From Sphingomonas sp. PP-CE-1A-559 (lineage in GTDB: Bacteria; Pseudomonadota; Alphaproteobacteria; Sphingomonadales; Sphingomonadaceae), in NCBI RefSeq assembly GCF_004340965.1, contig NZ_SLYA01000009.1:1-64000 (forward strand): DNA of 64,000 nucleotides. The letters run 5' to 3'. The notes beneath the pieces are model-generated. The model searched no databases, was not told the DNA's origin, and saw nothing but the letters and a program-made list of their open reading frames with translations. Within the stretch, counting starts at the first letter, position 1. Each line of letters opens with the position of its first letter. The position numbers were made by a program, and so were the translations under genes. This document shows positions 26,413 through 34,784 of the stretch, one piece after another.

Positions 26413-26940
26413 TTATCTACCGCCGTCTGAATGTTGTTCAGCTTCCGCCCAGGGTGTCAGCGCCAGCCGCTGCCGGAACTCGTCCAGGCATTGGGCGCGA
26501 CGCGTCGGCTCCTCATCGTGCAGGAAGCGCCGCATGTCGGCCTCGAGCCGGGCTGCAGCGGCAAAGCTCCCGTCTTTGGTCGGCGTCATCATTCCCCGGA
26601 TCGCCGCGATGTCTTCTTTCAGCTGCTCCTGCTCGCTGTGAGTGAATGCATCACTGTCCACGATCAGCTTGGCCGACATGATTGCCGTCATCATCGGGAA
26701 GGCAAAACCTGGACCGAAGTGCATGAGGAAGAGCGCTACCGCCCGACCCGTCTTCGTGACCGGGTAGATGTCGCCATAGCCGGTCGTGGTCGCCGTGGTG
26801 AATGCCCACCAGAATGAGTCGACCGCGTCATATTTACCCTCGGCAATCTCGAAAATGATCGCTGATGTAGTGACGGTGACGAAGTAGATTACCGCGACGA
26901 GGAGAAACGATCGGCCCATTAGCGATGCGAGTTTCTTCAT
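26413..26940 (-). CDS. Two-TM potassium channel
   Basis: A 175-residue ion channel. TM1 is about 10-32, the pore helix and selectivity filter read WWAFTTATTTGYGDIYPVT (TTTGYGD signature), and TM2 is about 68-90. A C-terminal helical tail (HSEQEQLKEDIAAIRGMM) lacks an RCK/TrkA-N nucleotide domain. Start at ATG 26940 after GAGGGTGGGCT; a longer frame would cover the hairpin at 26994-27025. It should form a tetrameric K+ channel in the inner membrane. It is 107 bases downstream of umuC on the same strand, so read-through could add it to the SOS unit. Confidence 0.85.
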   Translation of the reverse strand: MKKLASLMGRSFLLVAVIYFVTVTTSAIIFEIAEGKYDAVDSFWWAFTTATTTGYGDIYPVTKTGRAVALFLMHFGPGFAFPMMTAIMSAKLIVDSDAFTHSEQEQLKEDIAAIRGMMTPTKDGSFAAAARLEADMRRFLHDEEPTRRAQCLDEFRQRLALTPWAEAEQHSDGGR

Positions 26941-26993
26941 AGCCCACCCTCGTTGGCGCCCGCCCCCGGACAACTGCGATGAAGCGTATCGCT

Positions 26994-27025
26994 GTTCACG
27001 ACATTGATCCACCAATGTCGTGAAC
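26994..27025 (-). terminator. Perfect 13-base inverted repeat between umuC and the K+ channel
   Basis: GTTCACGACATTG (26994-27006) and CAATGTCGTGAAC (27013-27025) are perfectly complementary around a six-base loop. It begins 22 bases past the umuC stop. There is no T-run, so intrinsic termination is not certain; the GTTC/GAAC ends also resemble LexA half-sites in inverted orientation. Confidence 0.5.
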
Positions 27026-27046
27026 GTGCGCTTGAAGGGAATGCGA

Positions 27047-28315
27047 CTACGCCCGAACCGTCGGCACCTGCCCGATGTCCGTCGTCCACGCCGGCGACCG
27101 CATCTCGGACCGCATCTTCCATTCGCGCTTGAACCCCTGTGACGCCGTCACCGCAGTCCACGTTCCAAACCTGCCATTGATCGCGTCGAGCGCTCCCATC
27201 AGTCGATCGCGCTTGGCCGTATCCTCTTCGAACAGCGTGCGCGGCCGCTCATCCTCGGAAAGCAGATCGTCGAGCATGATGCCGGCCTTCGTGTAGGCGT
27301 ATCCGTCGCGCCACGCCTTCTCAGCGCCACGCCTGGCCGCCGCGATCAGTTCGAGGCTGTCATTTGTCATCGGATGCAGCGTCACCATGCGCGATGCGCC
27401 GTACTGAGGCCGGTCGGGCTTGTGCTTGTTCGTATGGAAGAACGCGGTCAGCCGGGCCGCGACGAGCCCGTGCGATCGGAGCTTCTCGCCGGCTCGCAGC
27501 GCGTATTGCGACAGCGCGCCCATCATCCGCTCGAAGTCGCAGATCGGTGTCCCGAACGACCGGGTGACAGCCATGCCCTTGCGCCGCGGCTGGACCGACT
27601 CGACCGCATTGGACGGGACCCCGCGTAGCTCGGCAACCAGCCGCTCAAGAACGACTGTCCCGACGGCACGCGCCTGCTTCATCGGCATGTCTCGCAGCGC
27701 GCCAGCGGTGTTGATCCCCAGGTCGGTCAGCTTGCGTGCAGTGGCACCGCCAACGCCCCACACGTCACCAACCGCGAAGGCGTGCATCACATCGCGCCGC
27801 ACGTCGTCGTCGCGAAGATCGGCCACGCCGTCGAACCGCTGGTCCTTCTTGGCAGCGGCGTTCGCCAGCTTCGCCAGTGTTTTGGTTTCTGCGATGCCGA
27901 CGCAGGTGGGGATCGTCGTCCAAAGCTGGACTTGAGCACGCATCGCATTGGCGTGGGCAACGAGATCACGGCCCTCAAATCCGGCCAAGTCCAGGAACGT
28001 CTCGTCGATTGAGTAGATCTCGAAGTCGCGGGCGAAGGACTCGCAGGCAGCGATCACCCGGCGCTGCATATCACCATAGAGCGCATAATTCGACGACCGA
28101 ACCTGGATGCCGTGCCGTTTCACCTTATCGCGCAGGTGGTGGATCGGATCACCCATCTTGATGCCCAGGGCTTTCGCCTCGGCCGATCGCGCAATGGCGC
28201 ACCCGTCGTTATTCGACAGCACGATGACGGGCACGCCGACCAGGCTGGCGTCGAAGGCCCGCTCGCACGAGACGTAGTAGTTGTTGCAGTCGATCAGGGC
28301 GATGGGCGTACTCAT
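27047..28315 (-). CDS. umuC: Y-family DNA polymerase, UmuC subunit of Pol V
   Basis: A 422-residue translesion polymerase, the same length as E. coli UmuC. Catalytic carboxylates are in ALIDCNNYYVSCERAF and YSIDETFLDL. Next come VGIAETKTLAKLANAAAK and the helix-hairpin-helix region DVWGVGGATARKL, then the little-finger domain (RSFGTPICDFERMM, DGYAYTKAGIML). Start at ATG 28315, which overlaps the umuD stop as ATGA; an in-frame upstream ATG would duplicate umuD sequence. With UmuD' it bypasses lesions at the cost of mutations. Confidence 0.95.
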   Translation of the reverse strand: MSTPIALIDCNNYYVSCERAFDASLVGVPVIVLSNNDGCAIARSAEAKALGIKMGDPIHHLRDKVKRHGIQVRSSNYALYGDMQRRVIAACESFARDFEIYSIDETFLDLAGFEGRDLVAHANAMRAQVQLWTTIPTCVGIAETKTLAKLANAAAKKDQRFDGVADLRDDDVRRDVMHAFAVGDVWGVGGATARKLTDLGINTAGALRDMPMKQARAVGTVVLERLVAELRGVPSNAVESVQPRRKGMAVTRSFGTPICDFERMMGALSQYALRAGEKLRSHGLVAARLTAFFHTNKHKPDRPQYGASRMVTLHPMTNDSLELIAAARRGAEKAWRDGYAYTKAGIMLDDLLSEDERPRTLFEEDTAKRDRLMGALDAINGRFGTWTAVTASQGFKREWKMRSEMRSPAWTTDIGQVPTVRA

Positions 28316-28788
28316 ACCATCTTGCGCGCGATGCCAACGACCGTGCCCCATATCTCGACATGCTCATCGACCAGGATGTCCGCGAACCCTTCGGCCTCGG
28401 GAACGAGCCAGTGACGGCCGTCGACGTAGCGCAGACGCTTCAGCGTCCGGTCGCCATGCACCAGCGCCACGACAATCGCGCCGGCCTTCGGCTTTTTGGC
28501 TCGGTTCACGACGATCAGATCACCGTCGTTGATCCCGGCACCGGACATGGATCGGCCATCCACGCGCATTATGTAGCTCGCAGCCGGATGCTCGACGAGC
28601 CACGCACCCAGGTCGATCGGTTCCTGCATGTCGTCCTGCGCGGGCGACGGAAACCCGGCTTGCGTATGGACGAGGAAGAAGGGCACCTCGCACGGCACCA
28701 GTTCGAACGGGACGTCGTGGAGCCGCAGCACTTCGTCACGACGGTTCAGCGCAACGACGACCGGCCGGTCTGAGTTGGTCGAGCGCAT
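28312..28788 (-). CDS. umuD: UmuD, LexA-like S24 self-cleaving protein
   Basis: A 158-residue S24 peptidase. The cleavage site reads TQAGFPSPAQDD with scission expected between Ala44 and Gly45 (Cys24-Gly25 in E. coli UmuD). Nucleophile Ser80 (VDGRSMSGAGI) and general base Lys117 (DRTLKRLR) keep the E. coli spacings: 36 residues from cleavage site to Ser, 37 from Ser to Lys. The N-terminal arm is about 20 residues longer than in E. coli. It overlaps umuC and starts three bases after the small gene at 28792-28995. RecA-stimulated cleavage would activate it. Confidence 0.94.
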   Translation of the reverse strand: MRSTNSDRPVVVALNRRDEVLRLHDVPFELVPCEVPFFLVHTQAGFPSPAQDDMQEPIDLGAWLVEHPAASYIMRVDGRSMSGAGINDGDLIVVNRAKKPKAGAIVVALVHGDRTLKRLRYVDGRHWLVPEAEGFADILVDEHVEIWGTVVGIARKMV

Positions 28789-28791
28789 GAT

Positions 28792-28995
28792 CTACAGGAT
28801 CGCGGCAAAGAGGAGTGGGTCGTGCTGGTCAGCCAGAACCGACCGTGCGTCCTGGGCAGCGCCCACGGCCTGCCGGTACTCCACAGTTCCGAACCGTTCG
28901 GCCTCGTCGAAGCTGAATTGCACTGCGTCAATAGATGGATAGACGTTGCCGTATATTGCGCGGGCAGCCGCTCTCAGCCGCAGATCGTGCTGCAT
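28792..28995 (-). CDS. First gene of the umu operon, 67-residue unknown protein
   Basis: Starts at ATG 28995 and ends three bases before umuD. The product is soluble and helical: LRLRAAARAIYGNVYPSID, then VQFSFDEAERFGTVEYRQAV and ARSVLADQHDPLLFAAIL. It has no recognised domain. Composition and the tight spacing argue for a real gene. It is the gene nearest the LexA box, so its product would be made first in the SOS response. An inhibitor, a clamp-binding helper or a delay peptide are all possible; none is supported by sequence. Confidence 0.65.
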   Translation of the reverse strand: MQHDLRLRAAARAIYGNVYPSIDAVQFSFDEAERFGTVEYRQAVGAAQDARSVLADQHDPLLFAAIL

Positions 28996-29069
28996 TTCGT
29001 TGCTCCGTCAGTATCGAGTCGCCGGTCGTGGCCTGTCCCTAGCTAGGCGCGATCCCCGCTGATTCGCAA

Positions 29070-29084
29070 GAACATTGCAAGAAC
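29070..29084. promoter_or_regulatory. LexA box, GAAC-N7-GAAC
   Basis: GAAC (29070-29073), ATTGCAA, GAAC (29081-29084), equal to GTTC-N7-GTTC on the other strand. This direct repeat is the LexA site established for alphaproteobacteria. It lies 75 bases before the small-umuD-umuC unit and 46 bases before the divergent YozE-like gene, so it can control both. One box is present. Confidence 0.88.
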
Positions 29085-29130
29085 ATCAACCTGATGCGAT
29101 TGGCGGCCCAACGATTCGAGGGACGCAAGA

Positions 29131-29355
29131 ATGACCGACGACGACGAGCCGAAGGCAGCATTTGGCCAGTGGCTTATGGCGCAGAAGGACCGAAGCGAGC
29201 TCGTTGGCCAGTTGGCGGCCGGCGCCGTCGTCGATCGGCGCTTTCCCCGCACCGGAGATCCAGACGCCGTGCGCAAACATCTCAGCGCCATGCAGGCTGA
29301 GGGCGACATGTTCGCCGCGGTCGACGACGCCGAGTCCGACTGGTTGTCGGCTTGA
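29131..29355 (+). CDS. YozE SAM-like domain protein
   Basis: A 74-residue protein that fits the YozE_SAM-like family: FGQWLMAQKDRSELVGQLA, then the DRRFPRTGDP turn, then VRKHLSAMQAEGDMFAAVDD, ending ESDW. The family is a small helical bundle found in Gram-positives and some alphaproteobacteria; its role is unknown. It is transcribed away from umuDC with the LexA box between, so SOS control is likely. Its TGA overlaps the next ATG as TGATG. Confidence 0.72.
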   Translation: MTDDDEPKAAFGQWLMAQKDRSELVGQLAAGAVVDRRFPRTGDPDAVRKHLSAMQAEGDMFAAVDDAESDWLSA

Positions 29356-29537
29356 TGCCGGGCGCGTGGGAACAGGCCTTCGCATTGATGGCTGATCACG
29401 GACAGATGGGCGCCTGCCAGATCGTAGCGTCCGGTATGGCAAAGACGCCACCAGGGCAGCCGGAGCAGTACCGACAGTGGGAGGTTTTAGCCGACTGCCT
29501 GAACGCTGTAGCAGACGCGAGCCGGACGAAGCACTGA
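29355..29537 (+). CDS. 60-residue unknown protein coupled to YozE-like gene
   Basis: ATG at 29355 shares one base with the preceding stop (TGATG). Product: MPGAWEQAFALMADHGQMG, QIVASGMAKTPPGQPEQ, then WEVLADCLNAVADASRTKH. Helical, soluble, no signal. Not recognised. The coupling suggests function together with the YozE-like protein. Confidence 0.6.
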   Translation: MPGAWEQAFALMADHGQMGACQIVASGMAKTPPGQPEQYRQWEVLADCLNAVADASRTKH

Positions 29538-29550
29538 TGAGAGTAGTTCG

Positions 29551-29946
29551 ATGATCGCCCTCGCACCAGCCACGACGTTCTCATGCACGGTGACCCGCGT
29601 ACACGACGGCGATGGGCCTTTATGGTGTTCGAACGGCGTCAAGGTTCGGATTGCCGGCGTCCAGGCGCCGGACTTCGAAAGCGCGTAGCCTTGTCGCGCG
29701 GCGGACCCGCGGCGGGTAAACTATCGCTGTGACAACGCCGCTGCCAAACGCAGCCAGCAGATCGTCGAACGTCTGGTGCTGCGGAAGACGTTGCGATGTG
29801 AGGCGACTGGTAAAAGCTACAGCCGTATGGTTGCCAGGTGCACGCTGCCGGACGGACGGTCGCTGTCGTGCGCCGCAATTGCTTCCGGCGCGGCCGTGCG
29901 GTGGGATCGGTACTGGCGGCAGTATCGCATGGGGGAGTGTCGCTGA
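29551..29946 (+). pseudogene. Thermonuclease (SNase)-like gene with in-frame amber codon
   Basis: ATG at 29551 opens a 131-codon frame to TGA at 29944-29946, broken once by TAG at 29686-29688 (codon 46). The N-terminal part (TVTRVHDGDGPLW, KVRIAGVQAPDFESA) is a typical SNase OB-fold start. After the stop the same frame goes on with PCRAADPRRVNYRCDN, RSQQIVERLVLRKTLRCEA, then SYSRMVARC, DGRSLSCAAIASGAAV and RWDRYWRQYRMGEC, all SNase-like. The residue lost lies just before PCR, where homologues usually have Glu, so GAG to TAG is likely. Catalytic Arg and Asp/Glu positions look diverged. Suppression or sequencing error cannot be excluded. Confidence 0.75.
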
Positions 29947-30057
29947 CCCAAAGGTGAGCCGGACTGACATCTTGGAGGGGGTGTACGGTGGGCGCAGCGG
30001 TGGGGTTGCCCCTTACCGCATTACAGCTCAATTCAGACGAACAACCGGGAGATACTA

Positions 30058-30249
30058 ATGCTTGATCGACTTCAGCAGGCCGCGATGGCCGCAGAAGGTA
30101 ACCTGGCGGTGACGCTATCGCTCAACATCAGCGGTGCGGTAAAGATGACGCTGCACACGGCAGACGAGCTTGGTGTCCTCGCAACCCTCAATAGCGCCAC
30201 GACATTCGTGCCGTGGACATCCATCAAATATGTACAAGTCGAAGGTTGA
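30058..30249 (+). CDS. Small hypothetical protein
   Basis: A 63-residue product with a good ribosome site (GGGAGATACTA before ATG 30058). It begins MLDRLQQAAMAAEGNLAVTL and ends FVPWTSIKYVQVEG. Predicted: a helix, then a beta-meander, no signal peptide. Not recognised. Confidence 0.55.
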   Translation: MLDRLQQAAMAAEGNLAVTLSLNISGAVKMTLHTADELGVLATLNSATTFVPWTSIKYVQVEG

Positions 30250-30449
30250 ACCCCATTCCAATATCCGGCCCCCCCTAATTACCGTTAACCGTTGAATCAG
30301 GCGGCATACGGTAACTGAAGCACGCTGCGAGCGATCATGACGTCATGGTGCAGCCGCTGGTTGCATTCGCATGCGCCGGGCAGGATAGCGAGCCGCGACC
30401 AAACTGTTTGGCGGTTCCGCTAATGCATGTTGGCACTGGATAAATTGAA

Positions 30450-30635
30450 ATGACCCCTGCCGAAACCTACCGTGCAAACGCGGCCTCACAACGCCACGCG
30501 GCGGAAAATACGACGCTCGCTAACCGTCGCGATATGCACGAGCGCTCAGCTTCAACATGGGAAGCGATGGCGGACGCAACTGAAGCAACTGCTGCGCGTG
30601 CTGTCGTCAACGCTGCTGCCAAGGCTGACCGCTGA
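30450..30635 (+). CDS. Small Ala-rich helical hypothetical protein
   Basis: A 61-residue product, almost wholly helical: MTPAETYRANAASQRHAAEN, then RRDMHERSASTWEAMADATE and ATAARAVVNAAAKADR. Ribosome site weak. The amphipathic character and the RDMHERSA-TWE pattern look conserved. No known domain; the 200 bases before it hold only the leader. Confidence 0.5.
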   Translation: MTPAETYRANAASQRHAAENTTLANRRDMHERSASTWEAMADATEATAARAVVNAAAKADR

Positions 30636-30939
30636 GGCGTCATACTTTTGCGACAAGGTCGGTTGGCGATGGTCATCCTTTTGTGTGCCATTCGCGTTAA
30701 GTCCAATGTCCGAAATATGAAGGAAAGCGGCCGGGCGGCTTTCGGGGCAGCACCCTGGCAAACCTGCCATCGAATGCGCTCGCCAAATGCATCAGGTTTT
30801 TGCATCGGCGGATACCCAGCTTTCAGCCGTTCTCTGGCCGATGCAAAATCCGTGAGCTTCGCATCACGAGACGGATCAAGGTAAGCTTACGAAAGCACGA
30901 CATAAGGCCATTTTAAGGAACTCGAACTACCTAGTTTTG
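30636..30939. other. Intergenic region with the 30798-30848 inverted repeat
   Basis: About 300 bases between two plus-strand genes. Only the inverted repeat stands out. Sequence just before the lipoprotein includes GGAAC near 30918, without a matching downstream element at the EcfG spacing. Confidence 0.4.
30798..30848. repeat. 12-base perfect inverted repeat with a 27-base interior
   Basis: TTTTGCATCGGC (30798-30809) and GCCGATGCAAAA (30837-30848). It could form a 12-base stem, T-flanked on both strands, or be ends of a tiny mobile remnant. Confidence 0.55.
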
Positions 30940-31569
30940 ATGCGTCTGATATCTACCGCAACCCGAGTTGGCGTAATCGTGCTTGGCATGCTGACCGCAG
31001 CCTGCTCCGATAGGACGGGAACGGGGGAAGCCGTGGGACACACCCAAGTCTCCCTTGAAGGCGTGACCTACGAGTGGCCGTATGATGGATCCAAGGAAAA
31101 TGGCGACCCAGCTCGCTGGAAACGTTACGCACTCATTCCCAATAGAGTTTGGAACGGGTCGATCGGCTCTTTAACCGGCGAAAAATTACGGCCTGATTCC
31201 GGTTATTCTCCAATCTATTTAGCTCCGGTGAAGCCAAAGCAGTGGAATATCAGGCTGGATGGTTCGGGTCTGCCGTTGCTGGGCGGAGAACGCTTCCTGA
31301 AGACTGAGGATCATGAAAGCTTTGTGATAGGAAACGGTGTGGGCCCCGGTATTGTCAGTCCAGGAACCATCGTTATTTTTAAAGGCGAGAACTCTGCCTA
31401 TGCGACATGTAGGCCGCCTGGAGGCCCGTTGCCGAAAGGTTTTTGCGCGCTACTACTGAACGATCGTGGCGTGCAGCACACGCTACCTTTTACTTGGGGA
31501 AAGTGGTTAGAAGCACCCGCGCTGCTGAAGCTGTACCGTTCGCTAATCGGCATTCCAACCCCGCGCTAA
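30940..31569 (+). CDS. Putative lipoprotein, unknown function
   Basis: A 209-residue lipoprotein. Signal MRLISTATRVGVIVLGML, lipobox TAAC at about residue 22. The mature domain is beta-rich with Trp and Gly (GVTYEWPYDGSKENGD, YALIPNRVWNG, KPKQWNIRLDGSGLPLLGG), two Cys (YATCRPPGG and GFCALL) and a C-terminal helix. Not recognised. A TTG lies one codon before the chosen ATG. The following membrane gene is 187-259 bases on. Confidence 0.6.
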   Translation: MRLISTATRVGVIVLGMLTAACSDRTGTGEAVGHTQVSLEGVTYEWPYDGSKENGDPARWKRYALIPNRVWNGSIGSLTGEKLRPDSGYSPIYLAPVKPKQWNIRLDGSGLPLLGGERFLKTEDHESFVIGNGVGPGIVSPGTIVIFKGENSAYATCRPPGGPLPKGFCALLLNDRGVQHTLPFTWGKWLEAPALLKLYRSLIGIPTPR

Positions 31570-31828
31570 AACCTGTTGCAGGTGGTGCGGATCGGGATGA
31601 TGGCGCGTGAGCCGGGCGTGTGACAGATCGACGCAGGCCCTGCGGCGATCGCGTTCCATATAGCAGTGTCATCCCAATACAAGGCAGCAACGTTCCACGA
31701 TTGACCCGCGTTCCAGAGTAGATTGTCATTCACTACCTACGGTAGAAAGCGTACACTTGCCATTTGCAAGCAGCGATTATGTCGCCAGCGTTAACCAATT
31801 TGCGCATGAATCGTGGCAGAGTGCGGTC

Positions 31829-33403
31829 ATGCACCGCCTTGTTACTCCGACCCTACTGTTTTTGCTGCCTTTTGCCTTTTTTCTAGCGTTCTTTCATCCG
31901 GCAATTCTGTATATCGACAATCCTGGTTGGCTGATTCACGGTAGCGACCATTTTGACAATGGCGAAGGCGCTCTGGGCTCGCATGCCTATTGGCATGATC
32001 CATCCGCAGGTATATCGCTGAAGACCACATTGTTGAACGCCCCGGAAGGCGTGTCGGTGCTATATACCGACAGCAATCCTCTAATTACCGTTACAGCCAA
32101 GCTATTTGCGAACCTGTTACCTGCTGACGCTCAATTGGTCGGTCCCTGGATCCTACTCAATTTGATCCTGCAGGCATTTTTCGCTTGGCTGCTACTGCGC
32201 CGCCATGCACCAGGGCCAGTCGCGTTATGGGCTGGTGTCGCGTTGCTTGCCTATCCCCCAACGCTTGCTAATCGATTTCTCCATGTCAATTTGATGGCGC
32301 ACTGGACGATCTTGGCTGCCTTATGCCTGTTCCTTGATGCGAAGCGCGGTCAGCAATTGAGGTGGTGGGCGCTGTTGATCGCAGTCACGGCCCTCATCCA
32401 CAGCTATCTACTGGTCATGGTCGTCGCGATTTGGGCATCGACCATAATGCTACGCTTTGTGGAAGGGCCTTGCCAGATGCGTCTGGTGACGCTCGCGCAT
32501 GTTGTGAGCATGTTTGGATTAATAGTGGGGATCGCCTGGTGGCTTGGCGTCGGAACTCCAATATCAACGGGTACGTTCGGCAGCTTTGCGATGCCAATCG
32601 ACGCGTTATGGAATCCAGGAATTGATCAATTCTCCCGTTTACTGCCCCCGAATGCGCACGGAACTGAAGGCTGGTTCGAAGGATTTCAATATCTTGGCGC
32701 GGGGGGCTTAGCGCTTATGGTCACAGCGCTTATCGTTCAGCGATATCGCACCTCCCGCCAAGGTGAAGCTATCCTCTTAAACCGCCTCCGTGGACTTGCT
32801 CCAGCGTTGATTGCCCTCGCTATTTTCGCGATCTTTCGGCTATCGCTGCCGGCGCCCATTCTCGTGATGCTTGACCCACTACGCGCGTCGGGCCGGTTGT
32901 TTTGGCCAGTAGGGTACGTGCTGGTCCTGATCGCGGTGCTGACAGTGTTTCGCTTGCGCGCCCGAAATGCAGGCCTGATTCTAACTGTAACCATAGCTCT
33001 TCAGGTCATTGACTTGGTCGGCATGGCCAACATCATTCGCGCGCAAAGTCGTGAAGCGGACCGGCGCCAGCTCTATGGCCGGACGCTCGATCCTCGCTGG
33101 GACCCGTTGATACGGCAGTCGACGTCGATCGCCTTCATACCCGGCGACGTTACCAGCGATCTGAACTTGTTTCAGGAAATCTCCTGGCGAGCCGTCAAGG
33201 AGGGACACCCGGTCGCCAATGTCTATGCCGCACGCACCAATCGAGCCTCGCAGAACCGTCTCGCGACAGAGGGGGCCGCCTTTGCCCGCGGCAATTTGGT
33301 TCCTGGACGGCTGTATGTCCTGCTACCCGGCGCGCCGCTTCCTGCTGCCGCTGTGCCACGCCGACTTAGGCTGGATGGGGTGACCGTAGTCGTCCCGTAT
33401 TGA
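31829..33403 (+). CDS. DUF6311-type polytopic membrane protein (GT-C-like)
   Basis: About 524 residues with 10-12 helices. The first loop has YIDNPGWLIHGSDHFDNGEG, an Asp-bearing loop after TM1 as seen in GT-C glycosyltransferases, and LLNAPEGVSVLYTDSNPL further on. The C-terminal 90 residues are soluble and periplasmic (WDPLIRQSTSIAFIPGDV). Family: DUF6311. It probably uses a lipid-linked sugar to modify a surface glycan. The ATG at 31829 is preferred to a TTG at 31757 because the helix region starts directly after it. It precedes the GtrB-type gene by 170 bases, so they likely work together. Confidence 0.68.
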   Translation: MHRLVTPTLLFLLPFAFFLAFFHPAILYIDNPGWLIHGSDHFDNGEGALGSHAYWHDPSAGISLKTTLLNAPEGVSVLYTDSNPLITVTAKLFANLLPADAQLVGPWILLNLILQAFFAWLLLRRHAPGPVALWAGVALLAYPPTLANRFLHVNLMAHWTILAALCLFLDAKRGQQLRWWALLIAVTALIHSYLLVMVVAIWASTIMLRFVEGPCQMRLVTLAHVVSMFGLIVGIAWWLGVGTPISTGTFGSFAMPIDALWNPGIDQFSRLLPPNAHGTEGWFEGFQYLGAGGLALMVTALIVQRYRTSRQGEAILLNRLRGLAPALIALAIFAIFRLSLPAPILVMLDPLRASGRLFWPVGYVLVLIAVLTVFRLRARNAGLILTVTIALQVIDLVGMANIIRAQSREADRRQLYGRTLDPRWDPLIRQSTSIAFIPGDVTSDLNLFQEISWRAVKEGHPVANVYAARTNRASQNRLATEGAAFARGNLVPGRLYVLLPGAPLPAAAVPRRLRLDGVTVVVPY

Positions 33404-33504
33404 ATGCCGCAGATCGCCAGAACAGCTGAACGGGGCACCGAGTGGACTCAGGGGCAATGCGATATCGTCACGACGAGTGGTTCCTGCGTGAGCTATCGTA
33501 ATGC

Positions 33505-33518
33505 GACCGAATTCGGTC
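33505..33518. promoter_or_regulatory. 14-base perfect palindrome upstream of the GtrB-like gene
   Basis: GACCGAATTCGGTC, 55 bases before the start at 33574. Possible operator; a stem of this size without T-run is a weak terminator for the preceding gene. Confidence 0.3.
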
Positions 33519-33573
33519 TCGATTAGACAGTGTTAACCATTTTCCCGTACTTCGCCTCATGAAGGGGCAGTAA

Positions 33574-34596
33574 ATGAGTTTTCAGCTGGCCGGCAAGTAT
33601 CATCAGCAGGCTTTTACACACGACACGAGCAACGACTACGGCGTCTTGTCAGTTGCGGATATCACGCTGTCCCTCGTCGTACCCGTCAAAGACGAAGCGG
33701 AGGCAGTCCAACCATTCCTTGCACGGACAGTGCCGATACTAAAAAGCTTACCCGGCATAGAGAGTTGGGAAATACTATTTGTTGATGACGGCAGCTCGGA
33801 TGCCACGCTACCGATCATCGTGTCCGCAAGCCATCTGGATGGCCGAGTGAAAGCTATTTCCTTGTCGCGTAATTTCGGCAAGGAGGCTGCACTTTCCGCA
33901 GGTTTGGATTATGCAAGGGGGCGCGCGGTAATACCCATCGACGTCGATATGCAAGATCCGCCCGAAGCCATCGCTGCGCTTGTCAATCGCTGGCAGGAGG
34001 GGTTTGAGGTGGTGTATGGTGTTCGCAAGGACCGCCGATCTGACAGCATGGCCAAACGCTGGACATCGTCGCTTTACTACCGGCTTCACAATCTCATTTC
34101 CGACGACCGTATCCCGGCAAATGCCGGCGATTTTCGCTTGCTAGACCGTCGCGTGGTCGACGTCATACGGACGCTGCCCGAGCGGAACCGGTTTATGAAG
34201 GGCATCTTCGCCTGGTCAGGATTCGAGCAATCCTCGATCGAATATATCCGCGACCAGCGAATAAGCGGAAAGACTAAATACAGCTATTGGAATCTGTTTA
34301 CGCTTGCGATCGATGGCATCACTGCATCGTCCACCGCCCCACTTCGGATCTGGAGCTATATTGGTGGCTTAATTGCAATGCTTGCCTTTGCCTATGCCGC
34401 CTTTATCGTTGTAGCTACGATACTTTATGGACCATCGGTTAACGGATATCCTTCTATCATTACCGCGATAATGTTCCTCGGGGGCATTCAGCTTGTGTCG
34501 TTGGGCGTGCTTGGCGAATATGTCGGTCGTATTTTGATTGAGACAAAGCAGAGGCCGCTTTACGTGTTGCGTAGCAGCGTCGGATTAGCAAATTAA
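33574..34596 (+). CDS. GtrB/ArnC-type polyprenyl-phosphate glycosyltransferase
   Basis: A 340-residue GT2 enzyme that loads a hexose from a nucleotide sugar onto undecaprenyl phosphate. GT2 motifs: LVVPVKDEAEAV, FVDDGSSDAT, LSRNFGKEAALSAGLDYA, and IDVDMQDPPEAI. Then RRSDSMAKRWTSSLYY, and NAGDFRLLDRRVV. Two C-terminal helices (about 265-290 and 303-325) anchor it, as in GtrB. The flippase GtrA is not adjacent. The product would feed a GT-C type enzyme such as the DUF6311 protein or the one at 34785-36101. Confidence 0.9.
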   Translation: MSFQLAGKYHQQAFTHDTSNDYGVLSVADITLSLVVPVKDEAEAVQPFLARTVPILKSLPGIESWEILFVDDGSSDATLPIIVSASHLDGRVKAISLSRNFGKEAALSAGLDYARGRAVIPIDVDMQDPPEAIAALVNRWQEGFEVVYGVRKDRRSDSMAKRWTSSLYYRLHNLISDDRIPANAGDFRLLDRRVVDVIRTLPERNRFMKGIFAWSGFEQSSIEYIRDQRISGKTKYSYWNLFTLAIDGITASSTAPLRIWSYIGGLIAMLAFAYAAFIVVATILYGPSVNGYPSIITAIMFLGGIQLVSLGVLGEYVGRILIETKQRPLYVLRSSVGLAN

Positions 34597-34784
34597 TCCA
34601 GGTCATGTAGTATTTCTGGCGTGACAGGTAATTTCGACGAGAATCCTAAATCCTATTTTCATTAAATACATCAATTTAAGTAGATCAGACGAGAATTTTG
34701 TTCTGCGCTAACAGCTTTCTTCAGGTGGTTTATTCGATCTTTGTACCCAGGATGAGCGCTATAGCGTATTGCCTTGCATGCGGC

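Noticed and set aside
28886..28899. GTTC-N6-GTTC inside the small gene before umuD
   Set aside because: Spacing is 6, not 7, and it lies in coding sequence; the N7 box at 29070-29084 is the proper site.
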